Positions 1-7,832 of a DNA stretch of 64,000 bases are shown one piece after another. Source of the stretch: JALZKA01 sp963701205 (GTDB taxonomy: Bacteria > Actinomycetota > Thermoleophilia > Solirubrobacterales > 70-9). The notes beneath the pieces were generated by a model that ran no database searches, was not told the DNA's origin, and worked only from the letters and a program-made list of their open reading frames with translations. Location of the stretch: positions 1,302,001 to 1,366,000 of the forward strand of contig OY969575.1 of NCBI GenBank assembly GCA_963701205.1. Reading direction: 5' to 3'. Position 1 is the stretch's first letter. The number at the start of each line of letters is the position of its first letter. Both the position numbers and the translations under genes were made by a program.

Positions 1-1065
1 GTACTCCGAGCACGGGTTCGACGCGTTGATCCGGCCCGAGTTCGGGCAGGTGTGCCAGCGGTTGATCTGGGTGTCGTACTGCATGCCCGGATCGGCGCAG
101 CGCCAGGCGGCGTCGGCGATCTTGCCCATCAGCTCGCGGGCGTCCACCGTCTTCGTCGTCTCGCCGCTGTTGCGGGCAATCAGGTCCCAGCTTTCGCCAG
201 CCTCGACTGCGGCCATGAACTCATCGGTGACGCGCACCGAGTTGTTCGCGTTTTGGTACTGGATCGAGGCGAAGCCGTCGCCGTCGATCGACATGTCGAA
301 GCCGGCGTCGCGCAGCGCGGCCGCCTTTTCCTCCTCGTCAGCCTTGCAGGAGATGAAGTGCTCGATGTCCGGATGGTCGACGTTGAGGACGACCATCTTC
401 GCCGCACGGCGGGTCTTGCCGCCCGACTTGATCGTGCCCGCCCAGGCGTCGGCGCCACGCATGAAGCTGACCGGGCCGGAGGCGAGCCCGCCCTTGGAGA
501 GGTGTTCGACCGATCCGCGGATGTTGGAGAGGTTGATCCCGGAGCCGGATCCGCCACGGAAGATCTGCCCTTCCTTGGTGTTCCAGCCGAGGATCGATTC
601 CATCGTGTCCTCGACCGAGAGAATGAAACAGGCTGAGCACTGCGGCTTCTCTTCAAAGCCGACGTTGAACCAGACGGGGCTGTTGAACGCAGCCTTTTGA
701 TGGAGGAGGATGTGGATCAGCTCCATCTCGAAGGTGTCGGCGTCTTCGTCGCTTGCGAAGTAGCCGCCATCCCGGCCCCAGCCGGCGATCGTGCCGGCGA
801 CCCGCCCGATCATCTGGCGCACTGAAGACTCGCGCTCATCGGAGCCCATCCGGCCCCGGAAGTACTTCTGGGCGACGATGTTGGTGGCGTTCTGCGACCA
901 GGTCGCCGGGAACTCGACGCCGCGCTGCTCGAAGGCCGGGTTCGCGGGATCGCCAATGATGGCGTCGCGAAGCTCCCACTCGATCTCGTCGAAGGGGTGG
1001 ACACCGGGTGTCGTGTGGCGACGATCGACGGCGAGTCCCCCTGTTTGCGCAGCTACCTGACCCAT
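1..1065 (-). CDS. nrdJ: Adenosylcobalamin-dependent ribonucleotide reductase, N-terminal part (runs off the left edge)
   Basis: Class II ribonucleotide reductase makes deoxyribonucleotides from ribonucleotides using adenosylcobalamin. The 355 residues in view translate without a stop and match the NrdJ N-terminal half: an ATP-cone-free start, the segments FNSPVWFNVG and QCSACFILSVEDTMESI, a Gly-rich FRGGSGSGINLSNIRG loop, and NPCSEY at the cut edge, where the Cys is the expected thiyl-radical residue. The start is the ATG at 1065, preceded by a good ribosome site (gaaagaggt, six bases away). The regulator nrdR lies just upstream on the same strand, so the pair is probably co-regulated. The C-terminal half lies outside the window. 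Confidence 0.95.
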   Translation of the reverse strand, partial: MGQVAAQTGGLAVDRRHTTPGVHPFDEIEWELRDAIIGDPANPAFEQRGVEFPATWSQNATNIVAQKYFRGRMGSDERESSVRQMIGRVAGTIAGWGRDGGYFASDEDADTFEMELIHILLHQKAAFNSPVWFNVGFEEKPQCSACFILSVEDTMESILGWNTKEGQIFRGGSGSGINLSNIRGSVEHLSKGGLASGPVSFMRGADAWAGTIKSGGKTRRAAKMVVLNVDHPDIEHFISCKADEEEKAAALRDAGFDMSIDGDGFASIQYQNANNSVRVTDEFMAAVEAGESWDLIARNSGETTKTVDARELMGKIADAAWRCADPGMQYDTQINRWHTCPNSGRINASNPCSEY

Positions 1066-1094
1066 TGAATTACCTCTTTCTCTCCCATTGATGT

Positions 1095-1114
1095 GTCGGC
1101 CGAACGAGGCCGAC
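1095..1114. promoter_or_regulatory. Hairpin in the nrdR-nrdJ spacer (nrdJ leader)
   Basis: A perfect 7-bp inverted repeat (gtcggcc/ggccgac, loop gaacga) lies between the nrdR stop and the nrdJ ribosome site. On the transcribed strand it is not followed by a T run, so it is not a clear terminator. The 89-base spacer is too short for a cobalamin riboswitch. A TTGACA in the last codons of nrdR (1171 to 1166, minus strand) could be the -35 of an nrdJ promoter, but no good -10 follows. Confidence 0.45.
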
Positions 1115-1154
1115 GGGGGGCGTTGCTGGTGCTCTGCCTCCCTTTTGAAACTCT

Positions 1155-1674
1155 CTAAAGCGGATTGTCAACTCTGCTCTTCTCGCCGGACGGAACCGGG
1201 CTCCGCCGATCCCCCAATTTGGGTGGTGGTTCGACTCCGAACCGGCGCAACTCGGCGCTGAACTCATCGGGATCGCTGAAGCCCTTGTAGACGGCCGCGA
1301 ATTGCAGATAGGCGATCCGGTCGAGCTCGCGCAGGCCATCGAGGCTCAGCTCGCCCACCCGCTCAGCGTCGATCTCGCCGCCCGACGCCTCCGCTTCGTC
1401 CTCGATCCGGGTGACCAGCCGCTCGATGGCATGCGGGATCGATCGGCCGCTTGTGCGCGGCCCGGAGGAGTCCGCCCGCAAGCTTGACCCGGTCGAACGG
1501 CTGGCGCTCGCCGCCGCGCTTGCGAATCCAAAGCGTCTCGCGCTCGCGGCGCTCGAAGGTGGTGAAGCGCCCCCCGCAGGCCGGGCAGACACGCCGGCGT
1601 CGGACGGCGCTGCCGTCGTTGGCCTTGCGGGACTCGAGGACGCGGGTTGGCCGTTGGCAGGAGGGGCAAATCAC
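1155..1674 (-). pseudogene. nrdR: Transcriptional repressor NrdR, apparent +1 frameshift
   Basis: NrdR is the zinc-ribbon/ATP-cone repressor of ribonucleotide reductase genes. One frame encodes the N-terminus: ICPSC with a second CPACG (four zinc ligands), RFTTFERRER, and the ATP-cone start to KRPIDP. The rest of the ATP cone (AIERLVTRIEDEAEA, LDRIAYLQFAAVYKGF) is in the next frame. Dropping one base from the GGG at plus-strand 1435 to 1437 joins the halves as KRPIDPHAIERLV, giving about 173 residues, normal for the family. The start is set at GTG 1674 because TAGAAT (1688 to 1683) lies eight bases upstream and the protein then begins MICPSC like its relatives. GTG 1680 is the alternative. 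The break may be a sequencing error rather than a true mutation. Confidence 0.85.
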
Positions 1675-1686
1675 GACCACCTATTC

Positions 1687-1735
1687 TAGCTATGAGTAGC
1701 GTTTCCTTCCCCTCGGATAACGCTATATGTGGTGG
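1687..1735. promoter_or_regulatory. Candidate NrdR-box pair at the nrdR promoter
   Basis: Positions 1720 to 1735 match the known NrdR box (acaCwAtATaTwGtGt) at about 11 of 16 bases around the core ctatat. A weaker copy (about 9 of 16) lies at 1687 to 1702, overlapping the nrdR -10 hexamer. The two are 33 bp apart, close to the three-turn spacing typical of NrdR boxes. This is an inference by eye, and the second copy is weak. Confidence 0.4.
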
Positions 1736-1787
1736 TCCGTGCCTGAGTCCGCAGTCCCGCGGCGCGCGCTGCTTTACATTCTCTGGA

Positions 1788-2613
1788 GTGGAGGCAGGCG
1801 ACGCTCGCAGAAAGCTTGATGAGGCCGCCGAGGCGATGGCCGAGCGCCGCGACGCCGCCGTCGAAGCCTTGGCCGAGCGCCGCGACGCCGCCCGGGACTC
1901 GATCGCCGGACGCGCGGGAGTCCGCGCGCGAGACGATCGTCGATGCCCGCGACGCCGCCGCCGAGGCGATCGCCAAGGTCAAGCCGCGGCTGCGCGGCGT
2001 CTCGCACGAGTACGCCTTCTTCGTCTCGCTCGCGCTCGGCGCCGGCCTGATCGTCTGGGCCAAAGGGGTGGAGGCGACCGCGGTCGCGGCCATTTACGCC
2101 GTCAGCCTTTCGGGGCTGCTTGGAGTCAGCGCGCTTTATCACCGCCACAACTGGCAGCGCCCATCGGCGCGCGTTTGGATGCGCCGCCTCGATCACACGA
2201 TGATCTTCTTCCTGATCGCTGGCACCGTGACCCCGTTCGCGGTGCTGACCATGGAGCCGCCGCTGTCAACTGCTCTCCTGATCGCCGTCTGGGCAGGGGC
2301 GCTTGCCGGGGCCATCGTCGAGCTCATCTGGCTCGACTCGCCGAAATGGCTCTCGGCAATCGTGTACATCGGCGTCGGCCTGATCGGCGCAATCGGATTC
2401 CCGGCGATCATCGCCGAGGGTGGGGTTGGCGCCGGGGCCCTGATCGTGGGCGGCGGCATCATGTACGCGGCGGGGGGCGTCATCTACGCGCTGCAGCGGC
2501 CGAACCCGCGGCCCGCCGTCTTCGGCTACCACGAGATCTTTCACGCCCTGGTGATCGCCGCCGCCGCCGCGCACTTCGCTGCCGTCGCGCTTTACGCCCT
2601 GCCCGCGGCGTAG
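1788..2613 (+). CDS. Hemolysin III/PAQR-type seven-helix membrane protein, frameshifted near its N-terminus
   Basis: The C-terminal 230 residues are a hemolysin III (YqfA/PAQR) protein: RGVSHEYAFF, ALYHRHNW with RRLDHTMIFFLIAGTVTPF, and FGYHEIFHALV near the end, with about seven hydrophobic helices. The His and Asp residues in these motifs are the family's presumed metal ligands. Its biochemical role is uncertain. The first 43 residues (repeats such as AEAMAERRDAAVEALAERRD) are in another frame. Removing one G from the GGG at 1916 to 1918 fuses them into a charged alanine-rich helix that leads into the membrane domain. The GTG at 1788 is chosen because TACATT (1775 to 1780) lies seven bases upstream. 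The gene is divergent from nrdR and ends four bases from the convergent dehydrogenase. Confidence 0.8.
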
Positions 2614-2617
2614 CGCG

Positions 2618-3409
2618 TCAGCCGCGCTTCCAGCCAGTTCGTCGCACGAGGAACCGCATCAGGGGCGCCGGTGTGGCCTTGATGAGCAGCCAGCCTCGCC
2701 AGGGAACGATCAGCTCGCGACGTTCGCGCTCGATCGCCTTGACCGCGGCAGCCGCGACCTCGGATTCGTTCAGGGTTCCAATCAGGCGGCCGACCTTGGG
2801 GATCCGCTCCCGCGAGCCCGGGTTGTTGTCGAAGTAGGGGGAGTCCACCTCGGTTGGCACAAGCAGCGAGACCCCCACGCCCGTGCCGTGCAGATCCTCG
2901 GAGAGCTGGTAGCTGAACGCCCGCATGGCCCAGCGCGCCACGCCGTAGGCGTTGGCTCCGGGGATCGTCAGGAATGCCGCCGCGGAGGTCATGTTGAGGA
3001 CGTGGCCGGAGCCACGCTCGATCATCGGCCCGACCAACTCCCGGGTCAGCTCAAAGGCGGCCAGGTAGGGCAGCGCGGTGGCAGCCTGGACCTCGCCCGG
3101 CTCAGTCTCGTCGATCGCCCGCCAGCGCCCGGCTCCGGCGTTGTTGACCAGGATGTCCGGCACCCCGTGATCGGCCAGAACCGCGGCGGCAAGGCGCGCT
3201 ACGTCGGCGCCGTCGGACAGGTCGCCCGGGATGGCGTAAGCCTCGCCGCCGGCCGCGCCGATCGCCGCCGCCCCGCGCTCCAGCCCCTCACGGCCACGGG
3301 CGACGAGCAGGACGCGAGCGCCCCGCGCCCCAAGCGCCTTGGCGATCTCGACTCCGATCCCGCTCGAGGCTCCCGTGACGAGCGCGATTTTGCCGGCGAT
3401 TGAAGGCAT
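2618..3409 (-). CDS. Short-chain dehydrogenase/reductase with Arg in place of the catalytic Lys
   Basis: This is a 263-residue classical SDR with a Rossmann fold. The nucleotide-binding TGASSGIG is at residues 12 to 19 and NNAG at 89 to 92. The catalytic Ser is S142 (NMTSAAAF) and the Tyr is Y155. The usual YxxxK motif reads YGVAR, so Arg159 replaces the lysine that normally lowers the Tyr pKa and holds the ribose. Activity may be altered or lost. The substrate cannot be told from sequence. The C-terminus is basic and hydrophobic (WLLIKATPAPLMRFLVRR), suggesting membrane contact. The ATG at 3409 has TAGGGT six bases upstream (3421 to 3416), which fits a leaderless transcript. Confidence 0.85.
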   Translation of the reverse strand: MPSIAGKIALVTGASSGIGVEIAKALGARGARVLLVARGREGLERGAAAIGAAGGEAYAIPGDLSDGADVARLAAAVLADHGVPDILVNNAGAGRWRAIDETEPGEVQAATALPYLAAFELTRELVGPMIERGSGHVLNMTSAAAFLTIPGANAYGVARWAMRAFSYQLSEDLHGTGVGVSLLVPTEVDSPYFDNNPGSRERIPKVGRLIGTLNESEVAAAAVKAIERERRELIVPWRGWLLIKATPAPLMRFLVRRTGWKRG

Positions 3410-3447
3410 TCACTGACCCTAATCGCTGGGGATGGAAGGCGAGTCGG

Positions 3448-4197
3448 TCAGCCCGGAGCCGGGACGCCCGCGGCGGCCTTGGCCGTCTCGATCAGCGCCA
3501 AAACGTCGGCCTCGCGGTCGGCCCGGATCAGCTCAATCGGATCGGGGTCGCCGTTGACGATTCCCTCGAAGAACTCCTTGCGGTCCTGGTAGGTGGGGAG
3601 GTTGCCCTTGGCCCAGCCGCGAGCGTCGTTCAGCATGATCGCCAGCCGGGCGTAGGGCTCGCCAAACGAAGCTGCGATCTCGCGCTTCATGCGCTTCGCG
3701 AGCGCCGGTGATGCCCCCGCGGTCGAGATCGCGATGGCGAGCGGGCCGGTTCGAACGATCGCGGGCAAGATGAAGTTGCAAAGCGAGGGAACGTCAACGA
3801 TGTTGACCAGCATTGCGCGGGCCTCGGCATCGTTGTAGACAGCGATGTTCACGTCGGTGTCGTTCGTGGCCGCGATCGCGATGAACTTGCCCGTCAGGTC
3901 ATCGGCGCGGTAGCCGCGCTCATGCCAGATAACGGAACCCTCGTCGGCCAGCCCGCGCAGGCCGTCGTTGGTGAGTTCGGGAGCAACGACCGTGACCGCC
4001 GCGCCACAGGCAAGCAGCCCCTCGACCTTTTCAAGACCGATCTCGCCGCCGCCCACCACAAGGCAACTGCGGCCGGAGAGCTTCAGGCAGGCGATGTAAA
4101 ACGGCGTCGAGAGCATGTCGCGCACGCAGCTTTGATCGCAAATCCCCTTGCGGAACTGGCAGACGCACTCCTTACCCGCGTATTGCTGAGCCGGCAT
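3448..4197 (-). CDS. Precorrin-2 dehydrogenase/sirohydrochlorin ferrochelatase-like protein with a Cys-rich N-terminus
   Basis: The body matches the Met8/CysG N-terminal domain, which oxidises precorrin-2 with NAD and can insert iron to make siroheme. Visible features are a Rossmann GGGEIGLEKVEGLL, the segment IAIAATNDTDVN, and NIVDVPSLCNFILPA followed by ISTAGASPALAKRMKREI. A 27-residue extension precedes the usual start and contains C11, C13, C20 and C24 (pattern CxC, six residues, CxxxC), which could bind iron or an iron-sulfur cluster. It is probably translated, because TACCCT (4210 to 4205) lies seven bases before the ATG at 4197. GTG 4200 and ATG 4116 are alternative starts. No other siroheme gene is adjacent. 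Confidence 0.8.
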   Translation of the reverse strand: MPAQQYAGKECVCQFRKGICDQSCVRDMLSTPFYIACLKLSGRSCLVVGGGEIGLEKVEGLLACGAAVTVVAPELTNDGLRGLADEGSVIWHERGYRADDLTGKFIAIAATNDTDVNIAVYNDAEARAMLVNIVDVPSLCNFILPAIVRTGPLAIAISTAGASPALAKRMKREIAASFGEPYARLAIMLNDARGWAKGNLPTYQDRKEFFEGIVNGDPDPIELIRADREADVLALIETAKAAAGVPAPG

Positions 4198-4239
4198 CAC
4201 GTCAAGGGTAGTGACGCCGAAGAGCCGGGGCGTGGTCGT

Positions 4240-5331
4240 TCACGGCGTGTGTCGTGGCAGGCCGAGGAGGGCCGGCAGGTCGGCCATCGAGCCGAATGGC
4301 ACCCCGCCGGCCGCCGCCAGCGTGTTGGCATCGGCATGGCTTGCAAACCCCCAAGCGGCGATCCCCGCCGTCCGCGCCGCGATCACGCCAAGGGGCGAGT
4401 CCTCGATCACCCGGCAGGCCCCAGGCTCGACGCCAAGGGCGTGGGCCGCATGCAGGAAAAGGTCGGGTGCCGGTTTGCCCAGCGGGACGTCGGCCGAGCT
4501 GAACACGCGGTCCCGGAAGCGCTCGGCCAGACCGGCGCCCCCCAGCGTGATCGCCATCTTCTCGTGGGGACCGTTGGACGCAACGCAGGTGGCGATGCCA
4601 GCGGCCTCCACTTGGTCAACGACGTCGATCACCCCGGCGACCGGCTCGACCCCGGCGCCTAAGGCGGCGTCCTGGCGACGCCGGTAGGTGGCTTCGAAGT
4701 CAGCGGGCAGCGGCCGTCCCAGCTCGGCCTCGATCCTGGCCTCGGAGTCCGGCCACCATTGCCCGACGTACTCGCGCATGCAGTCCTCCGGGGTTTTGGG
4801 TAGGCCGACTTCGGTGATCAGCTCGGCCATGACCCGGCATGTGGCGGGCTCAGAATCGACGAGCACGCCATCGCAGTCGAAGATCACCAGCTCCGCGGCC
4901 CGCACCGCGGGCGCGGCGTACGGCTCGCCGACGGTGAACGACGCCGGCGTTGGCCCAGACTCGCGAAGCTGGGCCAGACGAGCCGCTGCCTCGCCCACTG
5001 ACGGTCTGTGATCGGCGGGAACCCACCACGCGCAGGTCAGGCGTTCTGCGACCTCGCGACGCCCGGTCGCAGCCAGCTGCGCAGACTCATATGCGAACGA
5101 TGCGAGCGTCTCGGCGTCGTTCCAGACGGACAGGCTCACGATCAAGCCCGCGCCGACCCCGGGCCACTCGGCCGCGTCGTCGCCGAAGGCCCAGACCAGG
5201 CCCGGTGAGCGTTCGGCAATTGCTGCGGTCGAGATGGCAAGCGCCACGACCTCGGCAGCCGCGTCGGCATTCGGGGGCTGGGCGAAGCGAACGGCGCTTG
5301 CGTGGGCAAGTTGGAACTCGATCGCGGTCAC
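4240..5331 (-). CDS. DUF3291-HAD phosphatase fusion
   Basis: This 363-residue protein has two domains. Residues 1 to about 135 resemble DUF3291, a dimeric alpha-beta barrel-like domain: AERSPGLVWAF, IVSLSVWNDAETLASFAYES, AWWVPADHRPSVGEAAARL. Residues 146 to 355 are a HAD hydrolase of the beta-phosphoglucomutase/phosphoglycolate phosphatase type, with nucleophile Asp152 and Asp154 in FDCDGVLVDSE, ASNGPH (motif II), K286 in GKPAPD and Asp311 in IEDSPLG. Both parts look intact. The substrate is unknown. The GTG at 5331 has TAGCCT eight bases upstream (5345 to 5340), supporting the start and the fusion. The gene is divergent from the topoisomerase gene. Confidence 0.85.
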   Translation of the reverse strand: MTAIEFQLAHASAVRFAQPPNADAAAEVVALAISTAAIAERSPGLVWAFGDDAAEWPGVGAGLIVSLSVWNDAETLASFAYESAQLAATGRREVAERLTCAWWVPADHRPSVGEAAARLAQLRESGPTPASFTVGEPYAAPAVRAAELVIFDCDGVLVDSEPATCRVMAELITEVGLPKTPEDCMREYVGQWWPDSEARIEAELGRPLPADFEATYRRRQDAALGAGVEPVAGVIDVVDQVEAAGIATCVASNGPHEKMAITLGGAGLAERFRDRVFSSADVPLGKPAPDLFLHAAHALGVEPGACRVIEDSPLGVIAARTAGIAAWGFASHADANTLAAAGGVPFGSMADLPALLGLPRHTP

Positions 5332-5513
5332 TCACCGCAAGGCTAACCGCGTTCCCCGGCGGCTCGGTGGCGGCTGAAATTGACCCCAGCGGAGATCCGG
5401 CTTTGCGCCTTGAAGCCGCGGCCGGGCGGATCCCCGGAGCTGATTGCGGCCCTACGGGCCGCTCGCTGCATGCGGGTTTGCCCCCCGACAACCCCTGCTA
5501 CTCTCGCCGCCCG

Positions 5514-7829
5514 ATGAGGCTGATCATCACGGAGAAAAACAACTCGGCGTCGAAAATTGCCGACATTCTGAGCGCCGGCAGCGCGAAAGCGGATGCCAGC
5601 TACAAGGTTCCGTTCTATATATGGAGCGATTCCGACGGCGACCACATGACCGTCGGACTGAAGGGCCATGTGATGGGCGTCGCCTTCCCCGAGGAGTACT
5701 CGAACTGGCAAAAGACCGACCTTCACGAGCTGATTGACGCCGATCTGATCCCGGAGCCGACGGACAAAAACGTTGTCAAGGCGGTTCGCAAGCTCGCCAA
5801 GGAGGCGGATTCGGTGGTGATCGCGACGGACTTCGACCGTGAGGGCGAGCTGATCGGCCACGAGGCGCTCCAGCAGGCGCTTGAAGCGAACCCCGCAATC
5901 CTCGATGGCGCGATCGAAAGCCGTCCCGCCGTCAAGCGGGCGCGCTACTCGGCGCTGACCAAGGACGAGATCGAGCGCGCCTTCGGTGACCTCGACCACC
6001 TCTCATACGACCTGGCCTACGCCGGGGCCGCCCGCCAGGACATTGACCTGATCTGGGGCGCGACCCTGACCCGCGCGGTCTCGCTCGCGACCCGCCGGTT
6101 CGGTTCCAACTTCCTTTCCGTCGGCCGGGTACAGAGCCCAACCCTTGGCCTGGTCGTCGAGCGCGAGCTTGAGCGCCGCAAGCACGTGGCAGAGCCCTAC
6201 TGGCAGGTCTACGCCAAGTTCGAGCATCCCGACGGCACCTTCGAGGCCGAGCACGCGACGAATCCGCGCAAGCCGGAAGGCGATGACAAACGGCGAGGCT
6301 TTCTATCCGAAGCCGATGCGGACGCGGCGCTCGCGGCCACCAAGAGCCCCGGTGTCGTCAAGGAGGTTGCTGCCCGGCGCTCGTCGCGAAAGCCGCCCAC
6401 CCCGCTCAATACAACGGCCTTCACCACGGACTGCTCGAATCGCCTTGGGATCACGCCGGCGGCCGCGATGCGACTTGCCGAGGACCTCTACATGGACGGA
6501 TTCATCTCCTATCCGCGCACGGACAACACCGTCTATCCGGCGTCCCTGAATACCAGGGAGCTGGTGCAGCAGATGGTCCGAATCCCCGAGTTCGCCGACG
6601 GCGCCTTCGTCTTGGATGGCGCGATGGAGGCAACGCGCGGCAAAAAAGAGACGACCGACCATCCGCCGATCTACCCGACGCAGGCGGTTCACCCGGGCGC
6701 TCTCGACGGACCCAAACGCCGTGTCTATGAGCTTGTGGTGCGGCGGTTCATCGCGACCTTCGGGCCGCCCATGGTGGTCGAGTCGACCCGCGCCGACATC
6801 GACGCCGGGACGGAGAGCTACTTCGTCCGCGGCTCCGTCGTAGTCGACCCGGGGTTCGCCCGCATCTACACCTACGCCCGCTCTTCCGACGACGAGATCC
6901 CGGCGCTTTCCGAGGGTCAGGAACTGGCGATCGACGGCGAGCCGTGGTGGGTGGCCAAGGAGACGCAGCCGCCGCCGCGGATCGGCCAGGGCAAGCTGAT
7001 CGAGCTGATGGAGGAGCGCGGCCTTGGCACCAAGGCGACGCGGGCCGACATCATCCAAAAGCTCTATGACCGCGGCTACGTCTACAACAACCCGCCCGAA
7101 CCGTCGGAGACCGGGATCGCGATGTACAAGGCCTTCAAGGAGCACGTGCCGCGCATGGCCACGCCGGAGATGACGGCCGAGCTTGAACGCGATATGGACC
7201 TGATTGCCGCGGGCGAGATCTCGAAGGACGAGGTCCTTCGGATCAGCCGCGAGATGCTGCACGGAACGACGACGGATATGCAGGGCCGCACCGAGGATCT
7301 CGCCAAGGTGATCTGGGCTGGCATGGACGAGGACAAGTTCCTCGGCGAGTGCCTCGTTTGCAAGGAAGCCGGCCGGGCGCACGAGGACGGCGCGCCGAAC
7401 CGCCTGCGGGTCATCGACCTCAAGGGCGGCAAGCGCTTCTGGGGTTGCGAGGGCTACAACCGCGACGAACCGGAACACGCCGACTCGTGCCGCAACTCCG
7501 GCCCGCTTCCCGGCCGCGGCTACGAACTCTGGCGACTCGAGGAGAGCTGTTCGGTCTGCGACAAGGCGCCGCGCCTGTCGGTCAAGGCTTTCCGTGGCAG
7601 GCCCTGGAAGCTTTGCCTGAACGACGACTGCCCGTCGATGATCGAGATGCGCGAAAAGCGCGCCGAGCGCCTGGCTGCGAAGGAAGCGCGTGAGGCGGCG
7701 AAGGCTGCTGCTGGCGACGCCAAGCCGGACGCGCCAAAGCCTGCGAAGGGTCGCTCGACCGCGCGTCGCCGCAAGCCGCCCTCCGCCGGCACCGCCCGGA
7801 CCAAGAAGGCCGGGACCCGAAAGACCTAG
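5514..7829 (+). CDS. topA: Type IA DNA topoisomerase, archaeal topoisomerase I-like
   Basis: This enzyme relaxes negatively supercoiled DNA through a 5'-phosphotyrosine intermediate. The 771-residue protein opens with a Toprim domain (MRLIITEKNNSASKI; ATDFDREGELIGHE with D106, D108 and E110). The active-site Tyr333 is in FISYPRTDN, and the later GLGTKATRADIIQKL is conserved. The motif spellings look closer to archaeal topoisomerase I than to the E. coli form. From about residue 613 there are zinc-ribbon cysteines (CLVCKEAG, WGCEGYN, CSVCDKAP, CLNDDCPSM), then a Lys/Ala/Arg-rich tail ending RTKKAGTRKT that should bind DNA. The ATG at 5514 is used because TACTCT lies nine bases upstream; longer in-frame readings antisense to the HAD gene are rejected. 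Confidence 0.92.
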   Translation: MRLIITEKNNSASKIADILSAGSAKADASYKVPFYIWSDSDGDHMTVGLKGHVMGVAFPEEYSNWQKTDLHELIDADLIPEPTDKNVVKAVRKLAKEADSVVIATDFDREGELIGHEALQQALEANPAILDGAIESRPAVKRARYSALTKDEIERAFGDLDHLSYDLAYAGAARQDIDLIWGATLTRAVSLATRRFGSNFLSVGRVQSPTLGLVVERELERRKHVAEPYWQVYAKFEHPDGTFEAEHATNPRKPEGDDKRRGFLSEADADAALAATKSPGVVKEVAARRSSRKPPTPLNTTAFTTDCSNRLGITPAAAMRLAEDLYMDGFISYPRTDNTVYPASLNTRELVQQMVRIPEFADGAFVLDGAMEATRGKKETTDHPPIYPTQAVHPGALDGPKRRVYELVVRRFIATFGPPMVVESTRADIDAGTESYFVRGSVVVDPGFARIYTYARSSDDEIPALSEGQELAIDGEPWWVAKETQPPPRIGQGKLIELMEERGLGTKATRADIIQKLYDRGYVYNNPPEPSETGIAMYKAFKEHVPRMATPEMTAELERDMDLIAAGEISKDEVLRISREMLHGTTTDMQGRTEDLAKVIWAGMDEDKFLGECLVCKEAGRAHEDGAPNRLRVIDLKGGKRFWGCEGYNRDEPEHADSCRNSGPLPGRGYELWRLEESCSVCDKAPRLSVKAFRGRPWKLCLNDDCPSMIEMREKRAERLAAKEAREAAKAAAGDAKPDAPKPAKGRSTARRRKPPSAGTARTKKAGTRKT

Positions 7830-7832
7830 CCC

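Noticed and set aside
1066..1154. Cobalamin riboswitch upstream of nrdJ
   Set aside because: The spacer is only 89 bases and lacks a B12-box-like sequence; only a short hairpin is present.
4950..5513. 188-residue upstream extension of the topoisomerase
   Set aside because: It is antisense to the HAD fusion, Arg-rich and non-conserved; the promoter and first conserved residue place the start at 5514.
6303..7478. A 391-residue minus-strand frame
   Set aside because: Antisense to the conserved topoisomerase and without any family motif.
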